From: Rachicladosporium sp. CCFEE 5018
Lineage: Eukaryota > Ascomycota > Dothideomycetes > Cladosporiales > Cladosporiaceae
Direction: 5' to 3'
DNA: 64,000 nucleotides
Assembly (NCBI GenBank): GCA_002077045.2
Contig: KZ111163.1
Location: 7,505 to 71,504, forward strand
Below, one piece after another: positions 10,723-20,777 of the stretch. Each line of letters opens with the position of its first letter. The stretch's first letter is position 1. Below the pieces are notes generated by a model, which was given only the letters and a program-made list of their open reading frames with translations, was not told where the DNA came from and ran no database searches. Position numbers and translations under genes: made by a program.

Positions 10723-11331
10723 CTAGTCCACCACGCCTTGCGGCAGGAACGAAATGTAGTCTACCGGCGCGGGTTCCATCCCATCTCCTCTCCCCACAAT
10801 TTTCACAGTCGCATTCGCCTTCACATCCACGCCCTTGAACGTCTTCCTAATAGCCGACTGCCCGTCAATATAGAACACCCGTGCACTTCCCACACTATAC
10901 TCGAAGTCGCCCTTCCACTCTCCCACCAGCGCATCATCAAGGTACAACTCCCAAGTTGCGTTGCCGATGACTTGGTCGTAGTAATTCACTGCTACGTCGT
11001 ATTTGCCTGCCGGGAAGGGGACAAGAGCGGTAGCGGTGCCTTGGGTGGTGTTGGTGTCTGTCACGATGGCGTAGGTTCCTGAAGCGGCGTGGAAGGGATG
11101 GACAAGGTAGGGATGGTAGCCTTCCAGCTCCATGGACTCGGCTTCGATGCGATAGGGGTGGTTCAGGACACGGTGTTGCTCGTCAGCGATGCTGGAGACG
11201 TTGAAGAAGTAGTTGTTGATGCTGTCGCGCCAGACGAGGGAGTGGCCTGCAGCATAGACTAAGCGGAAAAGCTGCTCCTCGTAGCGCTGCGTGTCGATGT
11301 ATGGTTTCAAGGATTCCCACTGGGAGGGGAA
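10723..11331 (-). CDS. aguA: GH67 alpha-glucuronidase, C-terminal fragment (copy 1; 5' end in gap)
   Basis: C-terminal 200 or so residues of what I recognise as a fungal GH67 alpha-glucuronidase, a secreted enzyme that removes 4-O-methylglucuronic acid from xylo-oligosaccharides. Supporting features are AGHSLVWRDSINNYF, the RIEAESMELEGY segment opening a beta-sandwich-like tail, and the ending PAPVDYISFLPQGVVD. The frame is open from the stop at 10723 to the edge of the N gap at 11331 (FPSQWESLKPYI), so the catalytic part lies in or beyond the gap. The fragment is identical in protein sequence to 57606-58214; I noticed one silent difference. GH115 was considered as an alternative and judged less likely. 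The gene converges on BTB locus E. Confidence 0.7.
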   Translation of the reverse strand, partial: FPSQWESLKPYIDTQRYEEQLFRLVYAAGHSLVWRDSINNYFFNVSSIADEQHRVLNHPYRIEAESMELEGYHPYLVHPFHAASGTYAIVTDTNTTQGTATALVPFPAGKYDVAVNYYDQVIGNATWELYLDDALVGEWKGDFEYSVGSARVFYIDGQSAIRKTFKGVDVKANATVKIVGRGDGMEPAPVDYISFLPQGVVD

Positions 11332-11431
11332 NNNNNNNNNNNNNNNNNNNNNNNNNNNNNNNNNNNNNNNNNNNNNNNNNNNNNNNNNNNNNNNNNNNNN
11401 NNNNNNNNNNNNNNNNNNNNNNNNNNNNNNN
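11332..11431. other. Assembly gap, 100 N (copy 1)
   Basis: Exactly 100 N, which usually denotes a gap of unknown size. It interrupts the GH67 gene on the left and the Bub2-like gene on the right. The other copy of the repeat ends in an identical-length gap at exactly the same base of GH67. Confidence 0.98.
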
Positions 11432-11702
11432 TTTCGCGAGCGTACTGACTATGTGCGCTTGTACGCCACCACTACCGGAGGTGCTGTTGCTCTGGGACTT
11501 CTTGTTTGCGTACGGGTCGCATCTGAACTTGTTGTGCATCGTCGCGCAGCTGGTCATGGTGAGGGATCAGCTCCTGAGCAGTACTAGTCCGAAGCCGAAT
11601 TTCACACCGCTGCGGGCGAAGAAGGTGATCGAGTACACCGTGGACTTTGCACGAAGGGTACCTGACGATCTTTACCGCGAGATGCTGGCGCACGCAAAGT
11701 GA
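11432..11702 (+). CDS. BUB2: Bub2-like TBC GTPase-activating protein, C-terminal fragment
   Basis: The frame is open from the gap edge to TGA at 11700-11702. It encodes about 89 residues with the pattern PLPEVLLLWDFLFAYGSHLNLLC, then VAQLVMVRDQLLSSTSP and a short tail. This resembles the end of the TBC domain of Bub2, the GAP subunit that with Bfa1 holds the GTPase Tem1 inactive until the spindle is oriented. The N-terminal catalytic Arg/Gln fingers would lie in the gap, so the identification rests on the C-terminal TBC segment only. Other TBC proteins are possible. Nothing similar follows the second gap at 58315, so this gene is single-copy in the window. Confidence 0.6.
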
Positions 11703-12714
11703 GATGGATGATGTCTGTCCACACCTTCACACGGTCATGTCGACGTGTTGAGCAGGATGGGAATTCTCAGTGTACGACACCGTCACACGCGATCTCACCT
11801 CGCACATATTGGCAGTCGACTATCAAATCGCTAAATGGGCGCAGCTCGTCTCCAAACTAGGCTGTGTTTCCACGCAAAACTCTCAGGCCAGATCGACTAG
11901 TCGCCGCCGTCACGAATGAACTTGCTACAAGACCATGAGGCTTGCTTAGGACGCTCCTTCCTCACGAGCCTTCCCTCCTGCGTGCCTCCCCGACTACGCC
12001 CGACCTCGTCGCCACTACTTGACTTGCTCGCTTGCACCGCGAGCTAGCGGCTGTCGACTTCTTTATTCTGACATTGCCACGGTCGCATGGACGTCACAGG
12101 CTGTCAGGAGTGCATGTGCGCAGGCTGCACGGTGCTGATCGTTCTTGGCCAGTGTCAACGCACATAGAAGCTCTTACGACCTGGACACATTACACAATAG
12201 CCACGGCCTAGCTGACGCGAGTACCGACACCGTACAGTAAGTCTAGGGGATCCGCTGGGCTTGAGAGCTCAACATGCATTCCACCAAGAACAGCAAGGTC
12301 TGCGCGGCACTCGAGGTACCATACGCATGCTGACCTCCCTCCCGACGCAGTACAGCTAGCATGTTGAGCTCAATGAACACTACGAAGGAATGAACTCTAC
12401 CATGATCGAAAGACACGAGAGAACGACCAGATGCTGTAGCTTAGTAGTAGTAAGTTTCGCACGAGTATGAAGCCGGAATCTCACAGCGTTGGGTGGCAGA
12501 CAGGATTAAATAGTGATACTCGATTCTGTCTCTCTCCTATCCCGGTCTTGTATCTGTAGCCCAATTGATCTTGATCGAGATCAAGCTCCGTCATGTTTCT
12601 AGCCTAGTACGCCACGTTCGAAGCACGTGAAAGTCGCCCCGCAGGCATCAACACCTCACTCTCACCTCACATCCCATCAACCTCCCACCTTGCCCCATAG
12701 CCATCCACTTCACC
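11703..12714. other. Intergenic, about 1 kb
   Basis: No convincing coding sequence, tRNA or repeat. It lies between the Bub2-like tail and the DUF1776 gene, both on the + strand. It presumably contains the DUF1776 promoter, but no element stands out. Confidence 0.5.
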
Positions 12715-13968
12715 ATGTCCGACGCCCAACACTTCTTCGATCTCGCCCGGTCCCAATTCAACTCCCTCACAACAGACATAGAACACCACTTCGACCTTGT
12801 CGCCTCCCAGCTCCGCCAATATCTTCCCTCCGAGACCGCCTCTTTCATCCGCTCCCCGCCGCCACCGCGTCTCTCCCCTCCAACAACACTCCAGCTCCTC
12901 ACACGATGGGTGGACAAGCATCGCGCTGTCAGCGCCGCTATAGCGGCCTTCGCATTGACAGGCAGTGTGAGCGGAGCGCTGTACGTGCAGCAACGACGGA
13001 GTCATAGGAAGCGACGGGCGAGGAAGAGTCCCAGTGGCGCGAGGACCGATGTTGTAGTGCTAGCGGGCGCGACGGCGAGTCCGCTTGCTTCTGCGCTTGC
13101 GCTGGATCTGGAGCGGAGAGGGTTCGTGGTGTACGTGCTTGTCGGGTCTACGGAGGAAGAAGGGTACATTCGCAGCTTGTCGAGAGCGGATCTACTACCG
13201 TTGCCGGTGGCGTTGGGGGACAGCTATCAGGCGCAGGAGCAGATTGCACGGTTTCGGGGGTTGTTGGAGCGGGAGCACGTTGCTTTTGAGGGCGCGGTGC
13301 CGCATCATTTGGACTTTAGGGGGTTGGTGCTCGTACCTGACACTGGGAGCTGTGTGGCTGAGCGGATCGAGGATATTGGGAGCGAAGAGTGGAGCGATGC
13401 GTTGAATGCGAAGGTGCTGAATACTGTTGCTACGACGCAGCTTTTCTTGCCTGCACTCATAGCGCAGAAGGCGAAGGTACTACTGCTCACGCCGTCCATC
13501 ACGCCTGCACTATCGCCGCCTGGACATGCGTTGGAGAACACCACACACGCAGCATTGAGTGCTTTTGCTGCGACGCTCTCGGCTGAGATGGCAAAGCAGG
13601 GAACTGGAGTGGGCGTCACGCATTTCAAGCTCGGCAACATCGACATCCCTTCCGTGACCGCGAAGCAACGACGTGACGGTCAGGTGGCTTCGAGATTACG
13701 AGCCACGCCGCTGAGGAGGCTAAACGACGCGGTCTTCGATGCGCTGACTACTTCACGACCCTCGAGAACGTGGCGTGTCGGGCGAGGCAGTCTAGCTTAC
13801 CACGTCATTGGCGCGGTGGCACCGGCCGGTGTCGTGGGATGGATGTTGAGTCTCGGGAACAGGAGGCAGGAAGACTCCGGCTTTGCCTCGGATCGGATGG
13901 GGAGCAGTCAAGGGAGTCTGACGTGGGAGAAGATTGAGGAGGAGGGCTCGGAACGAGCGTCACCTTGA
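12715..13968 (+). CDS. DUF1776 (short-chain-dehydrogenase-like) protein
   Basis: A 417-residue protein of the fungal DUF1776 family (yeast YNL181W/Pbr1), a divergent short-chain dehydrogenase-like fold of unclear reaction. The start at ATG 12715 gives MSDAQHFFDLARSQF, typical of the family. A hydrophobic segment at about residues 70-92 (AVSAAIAAFALTGSVSG) probably anchors it in a membrane and is followed by a basic stretch. A Rossmann-like beginning (TDVVVLAGATASPLASALALDLERRG) starts near residue 110, with the glycine-rich NAD-binding motif degenerate. The classical YxxxK catalytic pair is not evident. A second hydrophobic stretch lies near the C-terminus. No intron. It converges on the gene at 14117. 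Confidence 0.8.
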   Translation: MSDAQHFFDLARSQFNSLTTDIEHHFDLVASQLRQYLPSETASFIRSPPPPRLSPPTTLQLLTRWVDKHRAVSAAIAAFALTGSVSGALYVQQRRSHRKRRARKSPSGARTDVVVLAGATASPLASALALDLERRGFVVYVLVGSTEEEGYIRSLSRADLLPLPVALGDSYQAQEQIARFRGLLEREHVAFEGAVPHHLDFRGLVLVPDTGSCVAERIEDIGSEEWSDALNAKVLNTVATTQLFLPALIAQKAKVLLLTPSITPALSPPGHALENTTHAALSAFAATLSAEMAKQGTGVGVTHFKLGNIDIPSVTAKQRRDGQVASRLRATPLRRLNDAVFDALTTSRPSRTWRVGRGSLAYHVIGAVAPAGVVGWMLSLGNRRQEDSGFASDRMGSSQGSLTWEKIEEEGSERASP

Positions 13969-14116
13969 TGAGCATGGCTTCAGAGATATTGGATACGTGA
14001 ATTCGCCACTTCCTTCCAGCGACGACTTTTGTACAAGCGTATGTAGCAATACCACTCAGCTTCTCCCTTTCCAGACCCGCTCACAGCCACTCAATCCTGG
14101 CTTCAACTTCGCATCT

Positions 14117-14734
14117 TCAAGCAAACTTCCTCCTCCTAAGCATAATCTCCTCATTCCTCCTCAACTCCTCCCTACTGGCCTCCACAGCCCTCTCAAGACT
14201 CGCCTGTATCCGCCCCGCAATCTCCTCAACAGGCGTATCCATACCCACCAGCCCGATGAACTTCCCCACTTTCCGCCGCTTGATCCGAATGCGGTCTTTA
14301 TCACTCAACCCAGCGTAGGGGTTCGAAGAGTTCGCTGCTGAGGGCGTGCTGGCCAGCACCCTGGGCTCTGGCGCATGTATATTCTTGACGGTCTCCATCA
14401 ACCCCTCCACAAACTCAATCCCAACCTGACTCAGCCTTCTTTCCTGCTTCGTCATGTCTCGTGACGATCTTCTTGTCGGTCGTGCAAGGAACTCCTTATC
14501 CCAATTCATAACAGCGGGATAATGCATCGTCCACGGCCCGGGCGTAGACTGGTGATAATGATGCGCTATGCTATCCAGCTCGTCCTCAGTCAAGAGGTGG
14601 AAAGCTAGGAGCGTTTTGGGGAAAGCTGGGTGGGGTGGGCCTGAGGGTAAGGGCACGAGGGGCGCGAGTTGGAGTTGTAGGGTCGCTATTTTGGCGGCGA
14701 GGGCGCTGGAGCGGCGCGTTAGGGGGCCCATCAT
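14117..14734 (-). CDS. Conserved hypothetical fungal protein
   Basis: A 205-residue protein if the first ATG of the open frame is used (14734; MMGPLTRRSSALAAKIATLQLQLAPLV). The frame continues upstream to about 14989 without another ATG, so a further 5' exon is possible. I do not recognise a domain. It has a helical N-terminal part, a central HHYHQSTPGPWTMHYP segment with conserved-looking aromatic residues, a basic patch IRIKRRKVGKFIGLVGM, and a Glu/Arg-rich helical end. Codon use and length fit a real gene. Function unknown; nuclear or mitochondrial localisation is conceivable from the basic regions but only a guess. Confidence 0.55.
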   Translation of the reverse strand: MMGPLTRRSSALAAKIATLQLQLAPLVPLPSGPPHPAFPKTLLAFHLLTEDELDSIAHHYHQSTPGPWTMHYPAVMNWDKEFLARPTRRSSRDMTKQERRLSQVGIEFVEGLMETVKNIHAPEPRVLASTPSAANSSNPYAGLSDKDRIRIKRRKVGKFIGLVGMDTPVEEIAGRIQASLERAVEASREELRRNEEIMLRRRKFA

Positions 14735-15521
14735 GGCGGAGGTTGTGATGTGGGGGGATGAGAGAGCTGCGCGCTTTGGTGCGTGCTGGGTTGGGATCTC
14801 GAGGCACAGGGTGGAGGGGTAGGCCGGGGTGAAGTGGATGGTGGAGTCTGATGTGTCGGATCTCTGGTGCTGAGTACGCTTGGTGCTGCTGTCGAGCCGA
14901 TGCCGTCGCTGCGACGATGGAAGTAAATGACAGTACGGAGGGACGACACGTCGACGGCCGACGGCGGTAGTGTTATGCTCCTTTGTCAAGGCATAGATGA
15001 GACACGAGGCGCTGACTTACTTGTGGGAGATGTGCTCTGGACGAGACAAAGGAAACCAGATGACTTTGGACTTCGGAGAGATGTCTCGTTCTTTGTCTCA
15101 CATACCTGCCAAGCTGAACGCTTGATCTACATACTCAGCTCTCATGCTCCATCTTAAGCGATCTAACATCAGGGCATCTTTCTGCTCAGCCACCGCTGTA
15201 GGACTGCGCCGTTCGTGGCTATGGGTTGCGAATGCTGTGAATTCAGGCGATTGGCGTCACGGCCACCCCCCGCGGGCTCGTCAGCGTTCTCTCTACGTTC
15301 TGTGAGAGTTCCGAGAGATGAGATCGTCGTGAGCTGCCCAGCAGTCTAATTAGACCTGAGCACAGAGTCCTGCGGTGCATACTATGATAGACTTGCATGT
15401 TGTGTCCCAGCCGATTTGTGATCGTGGCGGCCTAGCATACGTCAATTGCCCCGATCGAGTGATGCGTACTGATGCTTCGCGACGCGTGATGGCCATGTTG
15501 CTGTCTCTGTGATAGACACTC
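14735..15521. other. Intergenic, about 790 bp
   Basis: Upstream of the hypothetical gene at 14117 and downstream of the gene at 15522, both on the - strand. No clear gene. The part nearest 14735 is open in frame with the neighbour and may include its leader or a missed exon. Confidence 0.45.
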
Positions 15522-16925
15522 TCACTCAGCATTCAGCTTCTTCGGCTTCTTCTTCGCGCCCTCTCCATTCGCTGTATCAGCAGTCGCCTTTTTCTCGCCT
15601 GCGGGCTTTGCCGGTGCTGTCTTGTTGCCAGCGGGCTTTGCTGGTGCCTTCTTCTCACCAGCAGGCTTTGCAGGCGCCTTCTTGTCTCCCGCCGTACTGG
15701 CACTACTCGAAGCCGTGGCCTCCTTGGCAGCGGGCTTCCTGGACGAGCTTCGAGTTGGTGGCTGGCTTTGCTTCTTCTCCGCTGCTGGCCTCTCAGGCTT
15801 ATCTGTGGCGGGCTTCTTCTCGGCTACCGGCTTTGCAGACTTCTCTTGGCTAGACTTCTTCTCCGCTGCAGGCTTAGCGGCCTTCTTCTCTGCACTGCTA
15901 CCGGCCTTCTTGGGCGCGGGCTTGGCTGAGCTGGGTGATGCGTCGTCTTTTGGTGTCCCTTCAGGGTTGTTGTCTGATGTTGCGCCTTCCTTGGCCTCCG
16001 ACTTTGCTGAGCTTGGAAATGGTGTCTTTTTGGCCGCGGGCTTCGCCTGTGACTTCTTCGCTGCTGCCTTGGGCTTTTGCGTTTTCTCTGCTGAGTCCCC
16101 GTTGGTCTGCTTCCCAGCCTGCTCGCCATCCTGCTGCGCCGTCTCTGGCTTCTCATCCTTGCCTTCCTCATCCCCGCCTCCGCCCATACTCGGCATGGAA
16201 GGCATATACTCCTTCGCACTTTCTGTCCATGTCTTGCTCTCGCCACCCCCCGATCCACCTGTGCCATCGCCGCCGCCGCCGCCCCCACCACCAGTACCAA
16301 CACTTTGGTTTGCAAGCTGGCCCAGCTCGTTATCATCTGGGCGCGGCGTGTCCTTCGTCCCCTTAATCATACTTTCCAACATTCCCTTCTGTTCCTCGCT
16401 TGCCTTGATACCCGGCAAATCGCCTGTGATCTTCCTTATTCCGTTGCCAGCCAGGTCGCCAAGCTTGAAGAACTGCCCATGAATGGCTCCGTATGCTGTT
16501 CCAAGTGCACCACCGAGTCCACCAATGAGAAGCGTGGTCACACCTCCTACCAGACCTCCAGTGAGTGTTCCTAAGCTGCCACCCGCGATGACACCCGGTG
16601 CAGAGCCAGCGATGAGACCTTGGAAGGTGCCTGAGTTGAGGTACTTCGCCGTTTTGCCGAATGACTCGGACTCGATCGACTTGTTCAACGCTTCGTTGAG
16701 CAACTTCTGTCGCTCGTCTGGATCTGCAGCACCCATGGCAGCTTTCGTGAGATCCTGCGCTTGCTTGCTCAGCTCCTGAGATTTTTTGGCGGCTTTGGAA
16801 GACTCCTGCTTGATCTCGGCCTCATCTGGCTTGCCCTTGCCATTACCTGAGGACTGCTTGTCGGCCGGCTTCGACTTCGCTGCAGGCTTGGAGGCTTTCT
16901 TCTGGGTTGCCTGCTTGGGCGGCAT
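15522..16925 (-). CDS. Glycine-zipper protein with long Lys/Pro/Ala-rich tail
   Basis: A 467-residue low-complexity protein starting at ATG 16925 (MPPKQATQKK); the open frame extends six codons upstream but begins at TTG. Order of parts: basic N-terminus; a helical stretch with an ERQKLLNEALNKSIESESFGKTAKYL-like pattern; a glycine-rich hydrophobic region at about residues 105-150 (GGSLGTLTGGLVGGVTTLLIGGLGGALG) typical of glycine-zipper membrane segments; a poly-Gly stretch; then about 200 residues of repeated KKAPAKPAGEKK-type motifs. Fungi have comparable glycine-zipper proteins of unknown function. The hydrophobic region could insert in a membrane with a disordered tail outside it. Real coding is supported by frame length and the coherent zipper, not by known homology. 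Confidence 0.65.
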   Translation of the reverse strand: MPPKQATQKKASKPAAKSKPADKQSSGNGKGKPDEAEIKQESSKAAKKSQELSKQAQDLTKAAMGAADPDERQKLLNEALNKSIESESFGKTAKYLNSGTFQGLIAGSAPGVIAGGSLGTLTGGLVGGVTTLLIGGLGGALGTAYGAIHGQFFKLGDLAGNGIRKITGDLPGIKASEEQKGMLESMIKGTKDTPRPDDNELGQLANQSVGTGGGGGGGGDGTGGSGGGESKTWTESAKEYMPSMPSMGGGGDEEGKDEKPETAQQDGEQAGKQTNGDSAEKTQKPKAAAKKSQAKPAAKKTPFPSSAKSEAKEGATSDNNPEGTPKDDASPSSAKPAPKKAGSSAEKKAAKPAAEKKSSQEKSAKPVAEKKPATDKPERPAAEKKQSQPPTRSSSRKPAAKEATASSSASTAGDKKAPAKPAGEKKAPAKPAGNKTAPAKPAGEKKATADTANGEGAKKKPKKLNAE

Positions 16926-17519
16926 GATGGGTGGCTGCTTCAATCAAGTGCACTGTTGCCTCTCTGCGCGTCTATACCTTCCAATCGGCCATTTGAAAGT
17001 ACCACAGCGTGGTAAGCAGAATCCTCGATCAACGTACATGAGCTCTAACTTTTGACGTGATTGTAAACAAGGAACAGCAGCCGCTGACGTCTGACATCCT
17101 AGCCCGAACTCTCTTTTCGACAACAGGAAACAACGCTGGGAGATGAAGTAAATCGCGTTAACTTACAAGTGAATGAAGAGAGGTACTTAACTGCCATATG
17201 TCCTCGTCGCGCATATACTCTACAATTTGTCCAGGATCTGCACTTACGCTGTGAGTCGAGGCGAGAACGATAAGGTGAAGGAGTTGAATAAAGATGGTCT
17301 TCTTAATATGCATGATAAGCTTTCTGCCGGACCGGGCTTAAGTTATTCCGCGCATCAACCCCACAGTGTGCTCGCGTGCACGCACTTTTCATCATTCTCG
17401 CTCAAACACAACATGTCACACTTTAGCTGTCCCAAGTGTCGATAGCTGCCATATCCCTAACCGCAGCACCTCATGAATACGTCTACACCTCATATAACGT
17501 GTTCGCGAGGTCTATTGTG
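16926..17519. other. Divergent intergenic region (glycine-zipper gene / RRN3)
   Basis: About 590 bp between two divergently transcribed genes, so it should hold both promoters. No named element was recognised. Short open frames here show no family features. Confidence 0.5.
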
Positions 17520-19595
17520 ATGGTGTCAATCGCCTCCCAAGCCGGCGCCATGAGGCCGCCGCCCACGCCTACATCTGTATCGAATATCAAACGGCCTACC
17601 CTCGGTCTGAAGCGTGACAGCTCGTACCTAGACACTGATGATGAAGCGAATCTCTCTGGTGTCACAAAGCGCCTTCGAGTGGCGTTCAGTCCGAATGTCG
17701 ACGTCCGCATCATGGATAACAACTGGGACGAGAAGAGCTTCGAGCTCGTGAAGGAAGAGGTGCGGGTTGCGATAGAACGCCACTTACTGCCTGCGGAGCG
17801 GAGGGACGATGCGCTTTATACCAAGCTCGTCACGATGCTCGGTCATGATGCGCAGGAGGGCGAGGCTGTGAGTGGGAAGCTGTTGCAGAAGTACCTCATG
17901 GCGCTGGAGTCGAGGGTGAGCGTGTTGGGAGAGTGTGGCAAGTTGGTGATCGCAGTGCTGGATCTGGCTTGGCTGGGAAGGAACGACACCTTCGTGGGGT
18001 TGTACGCGCGATTTCTGAGCTCGCTGGTGAGCGCGCACAGCAAATATATTATGCCGCTCTTCCAGCGCTTAGTCGGCAACTTCGCACGACTTCCAGCCTC
18101 GCTCGGTAGGTTACCGGACGAGGTGGCTGTATCGAGGCAGCAGATGTTCTCGCGGCTGCATCTCTTCACGAAGAGCACATTGAAGCAGGTGCCGTCTGCA
18201 ACAGGCACGCTCACGAGAGTCCTCAAGGCGGAGTTTCCCATCGATCTAGCGACGACCAAGTCTTGTATTCAATATCAACGACAGCTACTCAAGGTCTCGC
18301 AGTATGCGCCCGAGCTCAAGGCGGAGATCATGGCTCTGATTATGCAGAGGCTTGTCAGCATCGACGTTCAGATTCAACAGGATTTGGAAGATCTTGAAGA
18401 TGAAGCCGAAGAGCGTCTACTACAGCGTCCGCGATTACACGACAATACTGAGCCAGTGGACGACTCTGACGACAGCGACAACGAGTCTGTGTCATCGTCA
18501 GAAGAGACCACTACAGAGGAAGAGCAGAGATTGAAAGAGATTCGGCTGAAGGTCGCCAAGATGGACCGAACCCTTGATATGCTATTCTCTTATTACGATC
18601 CTCTCATCCGAGACGGCCCAGAACCACATCTGAACGACGCGTATCTACAAATCCTCTCCCACTTCACCACATTTATCCTCCCCAATCGAACTCGCCACGC
18701 CCAATTCCTGCTCTTCCACTTTGCGCAAATCTCAGAGGAGCATGTCACGCTCTTCACGCAGCGCTGCGCCGAGATCGCGTTCGGGAATTACACCACAGCT
18801 CAACGAATCAACGCCATCGCCTACCTCTCAAGCTTCATAGCGCGAGGCTCCCACGTCACAACCTGGTCAGTGCAAGACGTCGTCAGCGCTCTACTGAGCT
18901 TCCTCGATCTCTGCCGACAACGCTACGAACCCACATGCCAGGGCCCTGACAAGCGGGCGTACGCTTCATACTACGCAGCTGCTCAGGCATTGCTCTATAT
19001 CTTCTGCTTCCGCTGGCGGGACCTAGTCATCGGTACTGCGAAACCAGAGATCGATGGCGATGATTACGAAGAAGACGATGTGCTGGCTGAGTCTCGCGAT
19101 CTGGCGTGGCTACCTGACCTACACGAGATTCTACGCCGGAATGTCCGCTCGCGCTTGAACCCGCTTAAGATCTGCTCTCCAGCCATCGCCGGGGAGTTCG
19201 CCGACATAGCCCGGCATGTGCGCTTCGACGAGGTCGTATCGATTCTCGAGTCCAATAAGCGACTTCGCCTCGGCCAAACAAGTAATTACTACGGCGCCGC
19301 TGGTCGAGTAGGTGGCATCGATATCGGTCGACGAGAAACTGCATGGGATCGCAAGACTGGTGACGCGCATCATCAGCTCGAAGCGTATTTCCCGTTTGAT
19401 CCCTACCATCTGCCTAAGAGCAAGAAGTGGGTCGAGGCGGATTACAATGAGTGGAAGTTGCCGCGGGGTATGCAGGGCAATGAGGACGAAGAGGAGTATA
19501 GTGAGGAGGATAGTGCGGATGAGACGGATGACGAGGAGCTAGAAGAGGGCTTCGCCAACGGCGTGATGGTGGACACTGCTTCGACGAGTAGTTAA
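17520..19595 (+). CDS. RRN3: RNA polymerase I initiation factor Rrn3
   Basis: A 691-residue orthologue of Rrn3/TIF-IA, the nucleolar factor that binds RNA polymerase I through its Rpa43 stalk and recruits it to rDNA promoters. The family layout is seen: HEAT-like helical repeats, an acidic serine-rich insert near residues 310-340 (DDSDDSDNESVSSSEE), the conserved FLLFHFAQISEEHVTLFTQRC region, YLSSFIARGSHV, and the C-terminal QLEAYFPFDPYHLPKSKKWVE. An acidic tail follows. The start is ATG 17520 (MVSIASQAGAM); a second Met ten residues later is an alternative, and earlier in-frame codons lack ATG. No intron. Phosphorylation of the acidic serine loop regulates Rrn3 in other species. Confidence 0.92.
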   Translation: MVSIASQAGAMRPPPTPTSVSNIKRPTLGLKRDSSYLDTDDEANLSGVTKRLRVAFSPNVDVRIMDNNWDEKSFELVKEEVRVAIERHLLPAERRDDALYTKLVTMLGHDAQEGEAVSGKLLQKYLMALESRVSVLGECGKLVIAVLDLAWLGRNDTFVGLYARFLSSLVSAHSKYIMPLFQRLVGNFARLPASLGRLPDEVAVSRQQMFSRLHLFTKSTLKQVPSATGTLTRVLKAEFPIDLATTKSCIQYQRQLLKVSQYAPELKAEIMALIMQRLVSIDVQIQQDLEDLEDEAEERLLQRPRLHDNTEPVDDSDDSDNESVSSSEETTTEEEQRLKEIRLKVAKMDRTLDMLFSYYDPLIRDGPEPHLNDAYLQILSHFTTFILPNRTRHAQFLLFHFAQISEEHVTLFTQRCAEIAFGNYTTAQRINAIAYLSSFIARGSHVTTWSVQDVVSALLSFLDLCRQRYEPTCQGPDKRAYASYYAAAQALLYIFCFRWRDLVIGTAKPEIDGDDYEEDDVLAESRDLAWLPDLHEILRRNVRSRLNPLKICSPAIAGEFADIARHVRFDEVVSILESNKRLRLGQTSNYYGAAGRVGGIDIGRRETAWDRKTGDAHHQLEAYFPFDPYHLPKSKKWVEADYNEWKLPRGMQGNEDEEEYSEEDSADETDDEELEEGFANGVMVDTASTSS

Positions 19596-20058
19596 GTCGT
19601 GGGGTTCGTTTGGTGGCATTGTATCTTTAGCGTGGTGTTGGTCGGTTTGGGCGGAAAAGGCACATGGGCCGAAGGCGCTTGAGTGGGAGGCAATGTGTAT
19701 CATTGCACTTGTCGAGACGATTCGGGCATGTAGCGATGATTATGAAAGGAGACGTCTATCTGCTTTTATCCTCCGGTCTTCAGTGTAGTTGATGTGGACT
19801 TCCTTCCAGATTTACTCTGCACCGTTCCGCGCCACCTCGGAGCATCGTGCTCGACGACCGTGAATGATTCGAGTAAGCTCTTCGTTTGGCTACTCGAGTA
19901 TGCTTACACCCACTCGACAATCGGATTTCGTCAATTCATCCTCTCGAGGTTTGAATAGATCTTCGTCCCTCTTAGCCATCAAAGATCCACAATATCAGTT
20001 ATCCACATCAACAGGCTCCAAACAAGAATACCCGTCTCCATAGGTCCATTTGATCACG
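19596..20058. other. Intergenic, 3' of RRN3
   Basis: About 460 bp with no gene; it holds the terminator region of RRN3 and the promoter of the next gene. No specific signal identified. Confidence 0.5.
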
Positions 20059-20777
20059 ATGACCACACCCACCCCATCAGAGAAGCCATGGCACGCCGCA
20101 TTCCCCTCCCCCCGTCTAACAGCCGACATAATGCCCCAACGCCGCGCGCAGATGATCCTCTCGATGCGAATCGCCTCTATGCTCATCATCGATGTGCGGC
20201 GAACGGACTATGAAGGCGGGAGTATTCGGGGGAGTTTGAACATACCAGCGCAGGGGTTTTGGTGGAATAGAGGGATGTTGTGAGTTTCTGATTTTCTTTG
20301 CTTTGCTTTGGGGCGATGATGACTGGGGAGGGGGGAAGGGGCAAGGGTTTGGGGGAGTTGGTAGTGTGGGGGCGAGGGGGTGTAGTTGCTAATGTGAGGT
20401 TGGTAGGTACGAGTTGGCTTATAAGAGTGATATGGAGTGGGTTGTCTTCACATGTGGTCAGTCGCTTCTCCCTTCTTCCAAATCTTGCCCAGACCTCTGT
20501 TGCTCAATACTGTGTAGGGTCATCCAACGGCCGCGGGCCTCGATGTGCCGCTTGGTTTTTAGAGCACGTCCGCGAAGTCGCCGAAGATGCTAACATGAAC
20601 GTCATGGTGCTGGAAGGCGGTGTGAAGGGGTGGGTAAAGGCTGGGCCTCAGTACACGGCGCTGATGGACGGGTATGATGAGGCGCATTGGACTGAGCTTT
20701 TCGCGCAGGATGGGAAGGAAGGAGAGGGAGGTGGAGACGCGAAGGCTGGAGTGGGGCAGGGGGATGTTGGGAAGTAG
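20059..20777 (+). CDS. CDC25/rhodanese-like phosphatase or arsenate reductase (Ych1/Acr2 type)
   Basis: Exons 20059-20279, 20407-20456 and 20518-20777 (introns 127 and 61 bp, both GT-AG and phase-consistent) give 176 residues. The protein is a single rhodanese fold: DVRRTDYEGGSIRGSLNIP in exon 1, YELAYKSDMEWVVFTC in exon 2, and the active-site loop CGSSNGR (residues about 90-96), which fits the CX5R signature of CDC25-type phosphatases and Acr2 arsenate reductases. The nucleophile codon and the rest of the loop lie on opposite sides of the second intron. The C-terminus has a Gly/Glu/Lys-rich extension. Substrate cannot be decided from sequence; yeast relatives are Ych1 and Acr2. Confidence 0.8.

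Larger units (their letters stand above)
1..11331 (+). repeat. Duplicon 1 (direct copy of 46954-58214)
   Basis: This segment repeats base for base, with local divergence, the segment at 46954-58214 in the same orientation. The first bases of the window match 46954 onward, and both copies run up to a 100-N gap. Gene order is the same in both: chitin synthase, BTB loci A to D, kinase, BTB locus E, GH67 tail. Length is 11331 bp here against 11261 bp in the other copy. The left boundary is not seen because the window starts inside the repeat. The ends are nearly identical, but the BTB block at about 1.8-7.3 kb is much more diverged. It may be a true segmental duplication or two haplotypes scaffolded together. 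Confidence 0.95.

Noticed and set aside
11183..11557. Open frames running through the N gap (11183-11702 and 58066-58645)
   Set aside because: They exist only because N codons contain no stops. The real frames on each side belong to GH67 (- strand) and, after gap 1, the Bub2-like gene.
15622..16482. 286-codon + strand frame rich in Ala, Phe and Ser
   Set aside because: Shadow of the repetitive Lys/Ala/Pro tail of the - strand glycine-zipper gene.
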